DNA from: Pelargonium tetragonum
Taxonomy: Eukaryota > Streptophyta > Magnoliopsida > Geraniales > Geraniaceae
Direction: 5' to 3'
Assembly: GCA_036897445.1 (NCBI GenBank)
Contig: JAYMTL010000082.1
Coordinates: 26,029-90,028 of the forward strand
Length of the DNA: 64,000 nucleotides
A model generated the notes under the pieces. The model was not told the DNA's origin. It worked only from the letters and a program-made list of their open reading frames with translations, and did not search any database. Positions within the stretch are counted from its first letter, which is position 1; the number at the start of each line of letters is the position of its first letter. Both the position numbers and the translations under genes were made by a program. Shown piece by piece: positions 36,948 through 48,131 of this stretch.

Positions 36948-39900
36948 CGATGAAGCAAGTTAATAACCAGCAGCTTCCCAAAAGCCAAATTTCCTTGCTA
37001 TTTGAGCTAAAAAGAGTCTGTATAAAGAAGGTAAATTCAAGAAATCCTTTAATTTAAGTGATTCCATTGCTGAATGAAACCCAAAAGACGAAAGACATAA
37101 ACCAAAGGTTCCCATTTGATTCTGGAATGAGCCCTTTTTACATTTCAAACCAAAAAGAAAAATTTACTAACCAAGAAACTCTTATGAATTTCGTACATTG
37201 AGTTGAGCATAAATTGAAAATAATGCCTTTTATTAGGCGCTCCCTTCCTCTCTTACCTTACTAGGACTCTTCCCTATACTACACTATCTGTTAGAAAATC
37301 CTAGGAATATCCTTTTAAGTAAAACTAAGAAATACAACTAAGAATTAACCAGTTATTGTATTGAAGTATTCAAAAAGTTGGGAATTTGTTATTCTTTAGG
37401 AAGCTTCTTGATAACATAAGCGCCCAAAAAGGCACTTACTTATGTTGATTTTGGAAGGGAGGTAATGTAATTAATACTGGAGCTTTCGAGTTCTTTTCTA
37501 ATTTAGGATTGTAGTCTTTTATAAGAGGAGACCCTCGTGGTATGTATAATATCTTAAATCTCTTTTGTTCTTACTGGATTATACGTGATTTTCTGAAGAG
37601 AGATCAGATAGATAGCGCTTTTAATTCTATAGTTAAAGGGCTCTCGTAGTTATGGTTTCTTTTGAGGAAGTCGAACTTGTCAGTTCTCTTTTCTTAATTC
37701 TTATTAACGAACTTAGGAATTAGATAGTAGCATTTCCTCCGCGAGTTTCCTATTTGAAAGAAGAAGTTTCAGAGACAATCCAAGAAGTCTAGCTTTGTAA
37801 AACAGGATTTATAGCCAAAAGGCCATACAACAGGTTTACGAGAATTGGAAAAGAATTTTTATTAGTTTTCAAATTTTATAGTACTTTCGACCGGAATTCC
37901 CATAATTAATAGACTGAGGTTCCCTAAGATTAGATATGTTAGAGTTCTTGTAGTGAACGGGAGCTTGAGAATGAAAGGAGTTAAAGCTGGGTATTAGAGG
38001 GAATTACTTAAATAGAAAGAAAAATGCATTCTTCTATTAGAACCTACTAAGAAAATTGACGTACAGCTATTATAAAAACCCGGTATTTGCGAAATTCTTA
38101 TAAGAAATTCAAGTGGATTAAAACGAAGGCTAATTCTAAAGGTTCGAGAACTCCCTTAGTCTGATGAATCCCGTGTCATTTACAGAATACCAGAACAAGT
38201 ATCTTGCTTTGTTTGTGAAGTCATATTGCGCTTTCCAAAGCCAACTCTTAAGTGTCATTCCTACAACTTAGTATGCTTTAGCCTGGAAAGTTTTATACGG
38301 GTTCTCTCAATACTAAACGAACCGCTTTCCTTAGAGATTGATTTTCAGAACCTCGTTAATCTTTTTCTAAAGGAATCTAAGAGTTAAATGGAGTCTCTTC
38401 AATCGGAACACTTTTAAGTCTATTCCTTAATAGTATTTTACATAGTCTTAAATAGTTTTAGGAATTTAAGCGGGGCTTTTGTCTAAATTCAGGAGCTTCT
38501 TACTCTTTATATTGTATACCTTATAGAATTTCTTTATTAGGGAAAGGCTTCTAATATAGGAAATAGGCTAGCTTTAGCTAGTAACCTGATATTTAATAGT
38601 ACTCTTTGAATAAGATCTAAAATTCTGTTAATTAAAGCTTGTAGACTCAATTTGGACACGGAAACTTGCTCCTTTTTTCCGTAAAAACACATAAAACAAA
38701 ACACTCTCAAATATCTTTATTTCTTGACGGGGGCCCCTGTATAGTGTATTTATAGTGGTTTTTACAAACCCTTGTAATTCCTAGGTAACTTGCCAAAAAT
38801 GAAAGAAGTTAGCCTCCCAGGGATTCCCTAATATATCCCTGAGGTCTAGGACAAAAGAAAGTATACAACTTTTTTTAAGAGCTCTTCTCATATACATATT
38901 TTAAAAACTACAACAAGAGGAAGGAAAGCCAACGAAAAAAGACTCCTTAAAATTAACTGTCCGCAGAATCTGCTATAGAGCTTCTCAAGAAAAGGAAAGT
39001 CAAACCTCCTTTTTGCTTACATATATAACTAATGTTATCGCCGGGTAAATAACTGAAGATACTAAAACTTTTTTAAAAGAATATATAGATATAGATTTTA
39101 CGGAAGTCCTTCTTTCCGCATTTTCGAAGGTTTTCACTGCGGATCTTTCAAGGTTTTGTGATTCTTCTTTGTAAGTCATACAATACAATTGAATTGATAC
39201 GAAAATCTGGTAAAATTTCCTAAGAAGATATTCGGTAAACAGGGTATTCCTAATAGATGGCTTGACTAGAAATTCTTTTCTTTAATAAAATCTTTCACAA
39301 TCTCCCCAAAAGTTTTAGTCTATCTGAACTTGTAAGTAAACTTAAAAAGGATATCTTTATTTATAGGCTAGGATTCAAATTATCTAACACGAGAGTAGCT
39401 CACTTAGGGTGCTGCAGTTTATTGCTAAACTACTTCCTTGCAACTGTATTTCCTAAAAATACTAACTACGAAAGATTCCTGACATTTTGCTATTTACCTG
39501 AGCGACTCACTTTAATTTGATTGACAAAATTTACGGGATAGACAAAAAGCAAAAAAAACTAGGAGCTCCTGAATTTATCCCTAAACTACGGTTGAGGCAA
39601 ACTAGGAAAACCTCTTAATATATACAAAAGTCAAACTCGGAATTTCTAAAATTCCAAACTCTAATTTGAACCTGGAAGGCTGCTCTATGCAATTACTAGT
39701 TATAAAACCTATTTACTAATTTATTAAGACACCTAACTGATAAAAGATTTTCAAGTATCTAAATATACCAATGACGCAAGTACTTAAAAAAACTGAGCTT
39801 TAGAAATCCCGCTTGAAATGGAATTGTTAATTTACAGAATCCAAAAGTATGGGAATGTATATCCCATACCTTAAACCTCTAAAAAGGCTTTTTCTTCAAA

Positions 39901-41276
39901 AAAAGAGGAGAGTAAGTATTTCCCAACCCAAAGGCAAGGAACTTCTCCTAACTACCTAGGGTTAGATACTTCCTCATAACAAATACAGCAGCTCCTAAGG
40001 GTACTATGCTCGCAAATTCCTACTAATAGAATACTACATATAGGTTATTTATTGAACTTTTAGGAAAGCCGAGTCTAACTTAGAACAAATCCCTATTTCG
40101 AAAACCCTTTTATTATCTATCTAAAATATTAGATATTTCCGGGGGATTCTTGTTAATCTTTACAGTTTCAAAAGCCCCTCTCTATTTATTTCAGTAGCTG
40201 GGTTTATCTTTTTATTTTATTCAAGAAAAAACTTAGTTTATAGAGACGAATTACTAAGTAATCCACTTTCCTGGAAAAGCTTAATTTGAAAATTTCTTCC
40301 TCAGTTAAAATAGCAACATTTATCTGAAATTTCGGTTAGTCAAAAAGTACCAAAACCCCTTTCAATTATTATTGAAAAGTTCATTTATAAAGACTCCCTT
40401 AAGTAAGAATCTCCTACAAGAGGTACTTAACAGGTAAAATTTCTTTTTTGGAGAGTTGGGGAAATTCTAAAGAGAAAAAGGACTAACTAGGAAGCTTGTT
40501 TTGTACAATTGAAACATTCTTAATTTCACGATAAAAAGAACTTAGTTTACACGCTCATAAGCTGAATATCTTCTTGTTTTGAAAATTCTACTTGCTAAAA
40601 ACTTTTACTTAGCAGCAATCCTAAGGGTTGTTCTAGAACTAGAAAGAGGCTCTTCTCGGGTTTTGAAAGGTCCTGAAAAGAACAAAACAGGGAATGCTAG
40701 GACAAGGAAATATCAGGATATGAGGTTCCTTTAGTCATACACTTGCCATTTTAAAAAACTAAGCAATGCGTACAAGGATGTTTCTGGATTTTATACTCGT
40801 ACGTCATATCCATTGTAGTAGTAAGATGTCAGCGAAATACTATATTCCTTAAACAGTAAAGAGTCTTTATAGCAAATACAAAAAGGGGTCCTTTTTTTAA
40901 GAACCCTAAATTAGAAAGCAAGTCTTAGCTACACTTCACTATTAGAAATGAAATACAGAATTCGATAACTCTCCTATTATCTTTTCGATAACCTCTTTAC
41001 CAAGATCTTAGAAGTAGAAATACACGGTTTACCAAGTAAAAGCTAGGAACGGAGCGGACCCCCTTATGCGGGATTTAAAGCAAAGAAACCGAACTTTAGT
41101 AAACTTAACTACCAGCGAGACAGCTAAGAGAGACTTATAATCCAAAAAAGTCAAAACTTAGACTTTCCTTTCTAAATTTGGTATTGTATTTTTAGCAAGC
41201 CCCTTAATAAAATTACGAATATTCCCAGATTTTAACAATGAGCAAACTAGTCCTGAGCTACGGACTTCTCTTTTAT
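36948..41276. other. No gene seen
   Basis: A+T-rich spacer; an 8-bp hairpin at 39847-39869 is the only structure noted. Confidence 0.4.
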
Positions 41277-41322
41277 CTTAAGCCCCTGTTAGAGTATGAC
41301 AAGCTCAAATCCTACCCTTAAG
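41277..41322 (+). ncRNA. 46-nt tRNA-like mini hairpin
   Basis: Flanking CTTAAG words form a 6-bp stem around GTTAGAGTA (D-arm-like) and GCTCAAATCC (T-arm-like), with the anticodon region apparently missing. Low-confidence relic. Confidence 0.2.
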
Positions 41323-42073
41323 TTTACTATACACACTAAACCTTATGCAGTTTTCTCCAAAGAGGGAAATCTGGACTAAAAAGGATCCATCCCTTACTCC
41401 GCGCGCGCTCTTGCCTATCTACTTTTTCACAGTAGTCCCTTTTTACTAACAAAGCTACTTGATTGCTTCATTTTTATACCAACGGAATTTTTCCGGGATT
41501 CTTTTTAGCATAAAATAAAGGAACTGAGTTAAACAGGGGGGTGTAACCTGAAGGAGGGATCCTTATACAATTGAATAAGCAATCCTCTTTTCTCGAGTCA
41601 AGTCGCGCGAAGAAGTACTACCGCCTTAAGGGCCCCGGTAAAATATATCTAGACATATCACAGTAGTATATTAAGTCTAAGTAATACACAAGGTTCCCCC
41701 ACCCAGTTTTTCACTACTTTAAGGCGTATAATTCCGTAGGGAATGCCTTTTTACTCAAGGTTTTTCTTTTACTCTGAACGTGGGAGAATATCTAGCTCTG
41801 GGCTACTCCTTTTAAGTATTTTGTTTTATCTACAACTCTACCTACTCAAGTACAAACACTCCTTCAATTTTATTCCTCAAATTTGTAAAGTAAAGGTCGA
41901 TCAAACTAACCTGTGCTTTACTGCTTTAAAAAGACTAAAAAAAAGAACATAACGAAACACTTACTTATTACTTTGGAAAACATATACTATAAACTCTCAC
42001 TAAGAACTTTATTTGGATTAAAAATAACAGCAATCTTGGGAATTCTAGTAACTAAAGTCATAGAAAGAGGAAC

Positions 42074-42145
42074 TAAGAAAGCAGGACTAGAACCTGCAGC
42101 CATTAGATTAAAAGTCCAATGCTCTACCAGCTGAGCTATACACCC
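42074..42145 (-). tRNA. trnK: tRNA-Lys (UUU), 3' acceptor strand not matching
   Basis: A 72-nt cloverleaf of canonical spacing. D-stem GCTC/GAGC, anticodon stem TTGGA/TCTAA with loop CTTTTAA (anticodon TTT) and T-stem GCAGG/CCTGC are all fully paired, with one G-T pair in the anticodon stem; the T-loop is TTCTAGT. The sequence is of mitochondrial/bacterial lysine tRNA type, not plastid type. The 5' acceptor strand is the expected GGGTGTA, but the 3' strand is TTTCTTA, which pairs properly at one of seven positions plus three wobbles. Either the gene is broken exactly at the T-stem/acceptor boundary, or the 3' end is restored after transcription. It sits alone; no neighbouring gene on that strand is within 300 bp. 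Confidence 0.8.
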
Positions 42146-42487
42146 ACACGAAAATGAAATAGGGAAAAGAAAGAAAAAATAGGGTTTCAATTAAGTAGCT
42201 TTCTTTGAAAAAGTCTTAAAAGCTAATCCAGCATTTATATACGTAATTCCACTTTTATTTAATTTATTCCCAGGGATAAAAAAACTAAGAGAATCTCCTC
42301 ACTTACACACAATAAACACGCGGACTCTTAAGGGCTTTTGAGGTATATAAAGTACTGAGTTTAAGGGTTTCGGGGAATGTTTTATTCTCTTTTAACTTGA
42401 AAAAAGCCGACTAATACAATATAAAAATCCTATCTATTATCTATTACTGACTATATTATACTAGAAAGATTTTCTTATCTATCTATA
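42146..42487. other. Spacer between trnK and a minus ORF
   Basis: A+T-rich, nothing recognised. Confidence 0.5.
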
Positions 42488-42691
42488 TTAAAACTACAAT
42501 ACAAGAAAAAAAGCAATACTAGTTACAGGCAACAAAAAGCTCCATAAGAGTAATATAAGTCCAGGCTGCAACAGGCCGCTACCCATAGGTTTCTCCTATC
42601 CTAAGAGTAAGACGGGTTTTAAGGTAGATATAGCGGCTATAAAGTTAAGAAAGCAGCTAGATACAGACTAGTAAAGGTTAAATACCAATAC
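42488..42691 (-). CDS. PVT-motif membrane ORF, three TAG
   Basis: Not recognised. On the minus strand the frame is open for 67 codons from after TAA (42692-42694) to TAA (42488-42490), with three TAG and no TGA. A first hydrophobic stretch is followed by STLKPVLLLG, TAG, EKPMGSGLLQPGL, then LLLWSFLLPVTSIAFFL. The block E-[KQ], GL[LQ], P, LIL, FL[IL]PVT[NS] matches the ORF at 57846 in the same order (EQLGLQNP, LILITFLIPVTN), which argues for homology. No obvious start codon. Confidence 0.4.
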
Positions 42692-43152
42692 TTAGGTACT
42701 CCTGGATCTCGGATTTTTTACTTATGAATTAAGAAATTCTCTTACCTTCCTTCAAAGTCTTTTTCAATTCTTAAGGAAGGATCCCGGGTCCTGCATAAGC
42801 ATAAACTTAAGTTTTCAAATTACAATAAGATTAGATAAGTGTTTTTTAGTGGGGCATACTTTGTCAGAAAGGAATTTATGGAAATTCCCTAAGGAGCTCC
42901 CTTTCACAGGGGATTTCCTTATAACAAGATACAAGTCACTGGGAGCTCTTAGATATAGAGGCCTTATAATTGTCCTTGTGACGAGCGGGAGATCCTGCTA
43001 AAAACTAACTGTAGGTTGTGCTTTTCTTCCCTTGTGGGGCCCGGGGAGTATTAGAGAAAGTTTTGTGTGTGCAATTTAGGAGAAGCTTTCCGGTTGTAAG
43101 TATTTAAGAGTACAGAGACTTTTGAGGGCCCTACAATAAAGTGGGATCCAAT

Positions 43153-43221
43153 TTAGATTCTTTTTCTAATCTAAAGCAAAAAAACACTTTTCTTTTGCTT
43201 GATTAATAACATTAATCAAGC
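43153..43221. repeat. Pair of adjacent hairpins
   Basis: TTAGATT/AATCTAA (43153-43159 with 43168-43174, 8-nt loop) and GCTTGATTAAT/ATTAATCAAGC (43197-43207 with 43211-43221, 3-nt loop), both perfect. Resembles double-hairpin elements of some mitochondrial genomes; single occurrence here. Confidence 0.5.
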
Positions 43222-44459
43222 CTACACTTTAAATTTTAACGACCTGCTTACATTATTTAAAAGTCTGTAAGTTCAAAATCCCAAGGCCCCTCTTAATTAA
43301 TACAAGAATACCCTGGACTTACTTTAACAAGGGCGATACAGCAATAGCAAGACTTACACTGTACTTATTAATTGCACCAGTAAGCGTACTTTAAAAATAA
43401 GGAGTCTTTTTACTTGGTTTCGAAACCCGGATTCTCATAAAAGTTTTATATCAAAAAGCATGCGGCGATTATTTATAAGCTTCTTAATCTATCTAGTATA
43501 GTGGCATACCCGCGCAGGAATTTTGTGCAAGTTTCGAAGCTAAAAGTGAAGCTTTAGTAATAAATTAAAGTCTTTTCCGTTTATTACGGTGTATTTAAAT
43601 ATGATCTTACACCAAGCTACGCAGCTACGCAAAACTCGCTGTATGCCCATTTTAAGTGAGCTTTAAACCCTTGTTAGGAACCTCCTACGTACATTTTTTT
43701 CAAGAATTTTCGTGCTCAGATACTTTATCACTGTCATATTTCGGATCCCTTCAAATAAGGTATACTAGAAAAGCCCCAGGTGTACCTAAAAGGGGCCGTT
43801 ATTTTCTAAATATTATACAGCGACTTATCCCTTTACTTATATACTAGGAATTTCTTAATTATTAAGACACCCCGAGGCTCTACCCGAAAAACGAAAAAGG
43901 AGACTATACCGGCATAATCTAGTACAAATCGAAATAAACGAAAGCAGTGCTAAATAAAATAAAGAAGAGGGATGCCCCTTTAACAACTAAGGAATGGACT
44001 CCAAGTTCTGTTAGCTTTGCTTTAAAGTATCTGGGGATAGTAATAAAAGAGAGAAAAAAAGAGAGAAAAAAGGAACGCGTATTCTAGTAACCTTCTTTAC
44101 TCTGGAAAACTTGCTACCACTTTCTTGCTTAGCAACTGCCGCTTAATGAAAAACGGATATTACATAATGAAATGAATTGGTAACGGGAGCAAAACGCCGG
44201 GTATTAAAAAGAATTAGTTAGGCTATCTCTATGTCTAAAAACTCTTAAAAATTCTTACATAAATGAGCTTTTTTTAGCTGCAAAAGTTTAAAGCAACTTT
44301 AGAATTTTCTAATATAAAGGATAACCCCCCGGAATCACCGAGAGTACAAAAAAGGGTCTACAAAATCTTGTTAAAGCGCATGAGGCCTTAGAATTCAAAT
44401 TCCTACTTACTTAGGTAATCAACAAGGAGTGGCTTTATAAACAGTAAACCCATTTTTCT

Positions 44460-44533
44460 ATAATGAAAGGGCTTGAACCCACGACTTTTTATTATAATCT
44501 TTGCGCTCTGCCGCCGATTAACGCTATCATTCT
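44460..44533 (-). tRNA. Degenerate tRNA, isoacceptor unclear
   Basis: A 74-nt span with acceptor stem AGAATGA/TCATTAT (six of seven pairs), a GGCAGAGCGCA D-arm-like stretch and GTGGGTTCAAGCCC in T-arm position with three to four pairs. The anticodon stem does not pair, and the loop-like TTATAAT gives no standard assignment. Probably a relic. Confidence 0.3.
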
Positions 44534-46754
44534 GCAGAAGATAAGAGATGGTTTATTATGCTATTGAGAGATTCACATTCTATCTAAGTGATTTTAATAC
44601 CTAAAAGAATCCTTATGGGGACGTGAACTTGATAACTTGAAGCAAATTAATTAGATTTTATAAGGATTTTGTAGCTTCGGGCAGAGTCAAAGGGGGCTCC
44701 TCTAGGTATTTTTCGTTAACAAGGATATCCTCTTGAATTCTAAGTGCAGCAGATTCTACTAAAAAAAGACTTTTATTTAAACTTATTAACTACGCGCCCA
44801 GGAATCCTGACAAAGATATAACTTCTAGAATATGTCTTTAAATACCTTACGGCTCATAAACAACTATCAGGAAGAGTTGTAAATCCAACTTTATCAAAAT
44901 CAACAGCTATACCTTAATCTTTTATAAGTTCCCGCTTTATGTTTATAAAAATGAATTTACTAGGCATTAAACCAGGGGTACTTTCATATCCAGGTTAAAC
45001 CCTTTAAATATTAAACCCTAAGAATCTACAGTGTTACCTTGTGCAATTACTACGCGGCCCTTTTATTAAGTAATCCCTTTACTTTATAAGTGGGTTCTCA
45101 GGAGTAAGGTAAAGTATTCGCTTTTTTATGAGTTATACAAAGTTTGTATGTATCTTTAGTTGTCTATTTTCGTAGTAAAAGAACACGTAAGAAGGGTCTA
45201 CTTCGCCTATTTAGAGGAGCCCTCCTTAAATTGAAAAGGGTTGCCTTTTCATGCCTAATCTACTTAGAAGTCACTTTTTATTCAAAGGGGGCTATTAAGC
45301 TATTTTTTAGGGGTTGCAGCAAGTCCTTAAGAAATTTCGGCTTTGTTAAAACTACTTTGAGTGTTTAGCTCTTGTTAACCAATAAGGGCAGCTGATAAAG
45401 TGTAAAGAGGGAACTCTCAGCTTATTTCAAGGACTCGCCTTAGTTCTGGAAAAAATGAACGGGGTTTTATACTCCAATATTATATACTTTTCTGGGGACC
45501 TATTAAAGAATTCAGATCTAGCAATAGTGTTTCTTTACTCAACAGGGTACCATTACCCCAGAAATCACAACCCAGGAAGACAAAAAAGCTCCAATAAAAA
45601 GCAACTCCATTAAATAAGAAAAATCTTTAAGATGAAGGGATCTACACGGGGTTCCTAGCGTTATAGCTCTAGCTCACAAAAAAGAGGCATAAAATTTTTT
45701 TGTAGCTTATCATTCCTCTATATTTATATATTACTAAAAAGGAACTTCGAGTCATTTAAGATTCTATTCTATATAATTTTCATGGAACTCCAACGAGTAC
45801 TACAACCTTTCTAATAAAAAAGAGAATGAAATTTCAGGAATGGAGGCACGTAAGAAATCCCAAAACTTGTTGAGTGTAGTGGCTAAAGACCGGGCCTAAA
45901 CTACAGCAATTAAAAAAGATATACTAGTAGGGTACCGTGCCACTAGCCTTTCAAATGAGATCCATTTTGCTATTAAGGAAGTCAAGGGCAAAAATTTCGG
46001 AGCTATTTAAAAAGTTAAGGAGTTACTGATAAACGGAAGGAAAAAGCTTATAAAGTACCTTGATAAAGAAACACGGGCCTGGCTATAGGGCTTGAACCTC
46101 AGGATTCTGTGCTATAATACAGGAGGACCTTAAATAAGTAAAAACACTTAGATATTTACTAGGAGTCTCTTCGTAGTCGTTGAGAGAGCTTGAATTTTTA
46201 AGTATTCTTTTTGCGTATAACAAAGAAAGATGGTAGGTAAAGAAACTCCTCTATAGGAAAAGTTTAAGCCGCTGTGCATGCCTAAAAGCTAATAAATATG
46301 CTTCTTTCTTTTTAAGGTTAAGAAGTCCTCGATCATTTATATTATTTCAAAGCCCTGATTATTTACTGAATTAGTAACCCGTAGGGAAAGGGGAAAGTAG
46401 GAGATTTTTTCAAACTTTAGTGTACGTTTATCAAGTAGAAATAGTAAGATAATTCTTGTGTAAGACTTGCCGGAGTTTTATAGTTATGAGTAATTGGGGG
46501 AAACCCGCTTACCCTTTAATATAATAGTGCCAAAAGGAATGTAGTACTGCCGGACTCTGTGCATAAAAAATGGCATTTACTTGTTTAAGTATTTTCTAAG
46601 ATTGTAACATTCCTCTGTACTTCCAGATGGGTTAAGCCGGTTGTTGCCAAAAAAGGGTGGGAGTTGGCCCTATTTATTTTCTTTTTATAAAGAAGCGCTT
46701 TACAGAGAAATCAGGAAGAAATTGAAATAGAAATCTTGGATTACTTTTGTAGTA

Positions 46755-47153
46755 TCATACGGAGTTTTTAGATAGGGGTAAACGTATCTCGAAGGATAGA
46801 CGGAATTGGGCAATTAATAAAATAAAATAAGGCAAGCTTGCTTGTTGTCTTTTCGTAAGAGTAAGTCCTAAACTCTGAGCAAATAAAAGTAAAGAGAGAA
46901 GAGAATGGGTATAGCTATGAAGACAGTGACTAAAGACTCTTAAGACAGTTAGAATACCAGCTATCAAGACTAAGAGTAAGAATAAATCACAAGGAATTTT
47001 TAAGGATAGAGGTATAAAAGAAGAAACAAGCTATGCAAGGTATTCCTGAAGACTAAGAAAACTAAGGCTATCGAGAGTATGAAACAAGGTATTAAGAAAG
47101 CAAGTACAACAAGTATAGGTATGAATAAGAGTATCGAGGAAGAAGTCGATGGG
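46755..47153 (-). CDS. LDS-type membrane ORF, one TAG
   Basis: Not recognised. On the minus strand the frame is open for 132 codons from after TAA (47154-47156) to TGA (46755-46757), with one TAG at 47031-47033. It begins PIDFFLDTLIHTY, has TCCTCFLNTLFHTLDS, a break at TAG, then a strong membrane segment (LFLLLVLIAGILTVL), SLLSLLLFAQSLGL, a basic KRQQ and another hydrophobic stretch, ending SKNSV. HTLDS matches the pieces at 2338 and 63364, and FAQSLGL resembles IAEQLGL of the ORF at 57846. In the standard code only the last 70 codons are open. The strand is strongly C/T-rich. Confidence 0.4.
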
Positions 47154-48057
47154 TTATAAGGTATATACGTAAAAAAAGAGTGAGCTAAGAAACTTTCTGT
47201 GAATTTCTTAATTTGATAGATTGAAACAAAGTTTGAGGATGTTTATTAATAGGACATACCTAATTTAAGATAAAGAGTCTAATCTACTTTCAAAGTTTAC
47301 GCCGAACTTTGTTCGTTGCTTGAATTTATTCACTTTACTTGAAAAGCAATCTGCCGTTGTATACCTTTCGTAACCTAAAGGACTCCCTTACACCACACTT
47401 AACAGGGTAAAAATAGGGAGGGCTCCCTTTTTCTACGGATAGTTATCTACTGCTGCTCACATTAGTATATTCCATATTAGGAAACTTCTTTGTAAGTCTT
47501 GTAGACTCCATACTCTTGAGCATAGGCATTAAAAGTAGAGCATTCCCATGAGGCCCCAGAAAAGCTTTAGCCAATTAATCCTAAACTGTAAAGAAGTTTT
47601 TGTATTTAGGCCCGCAGGACTCGAAGTAAACTAAAAATTAGAGTACTATGTTACACAATTATTTAATCAGATACTGCATTTTAAAAAGCAAATCATCCTA
47701 GAAATTGAAAGAGAGTTTAAATATCTAGGATTCATAAAAGGGAAACCCCGCCCACTCTAGGTCTCGGAAAATAAGACAGGTTAACTATAACTAATATTTT
47801 AGTTAAAAGTCTCCGAGTACTCCCCGTTTACATATAGTAATTGCAAGGGGTTCTTTGACCTCTTGTGCCATAAGCCAAAATTTAGAGAAGTTCTATAATA
47901 TCTATAATATATGTATATGTCAATAACTTTATGAGACACAAGATAAATAACACAGGCCTTAGCTTCCCGTTGAGTGTTGCCTGCATAATAAAAGTAAAAT
48001 AAGTGGCTCTTTATGCCTTTTAAGAGTATACTCTTTCTTCTTTCCTTATCCGGTTTT
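47154..48057. other. No gene seen
   Basis: Spacer without recognisable features. Confidence 0.4.
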
Positions 48058-48131
48058 CCCTAATTAACTCATAGGTTAGAGTTCTTCTTTCATATCGTCG
48101 GAATCTTTTGGTTCAAATCCAATATTAGTAG
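48058..48131 (+). tRNA. trnM: Plastid-type elongator tRNA-Met (CAU) relic
   Basis: Aligns from end to end with the plastid elongator trnM, which seed-plant mitochondria also carry: TTAACTCA, GGTTAGAGT, CTTTCATA and TTGGTTCAAATCCAATA are preserved. One base is inserted near the variable loop. The acceptor stem pairs at positions 3-7 but not 1-2, the anticodon stem pairs at only two of five, and the T-stem at four of five. The anticodon CAT is intact. Probably a decayed copy; 5'-end editing could repair positions 1-2 but not the anticodon stem. Confidence 0.65.

Larger units (their letters stand above)
42692..46754. other. No gene; hairpins and a tRNA-like fold
   Basis: Contains adjacent hairpins at 43153-43221 and a tRNA-like fold at 44460. 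An AGAGAGAAAAA duplication lies near 44049-44070. The rest is A+T-rich DNA with G+C clusters. Confidence 0.4.

Noticed and set aside
45144-45368. Standard-code ORF of 74 codons, and others such as 26671-26871 and 27222-27446
   Set aside because: No motif, no start signal; length and composition as expected of random A+T-rich DNA.
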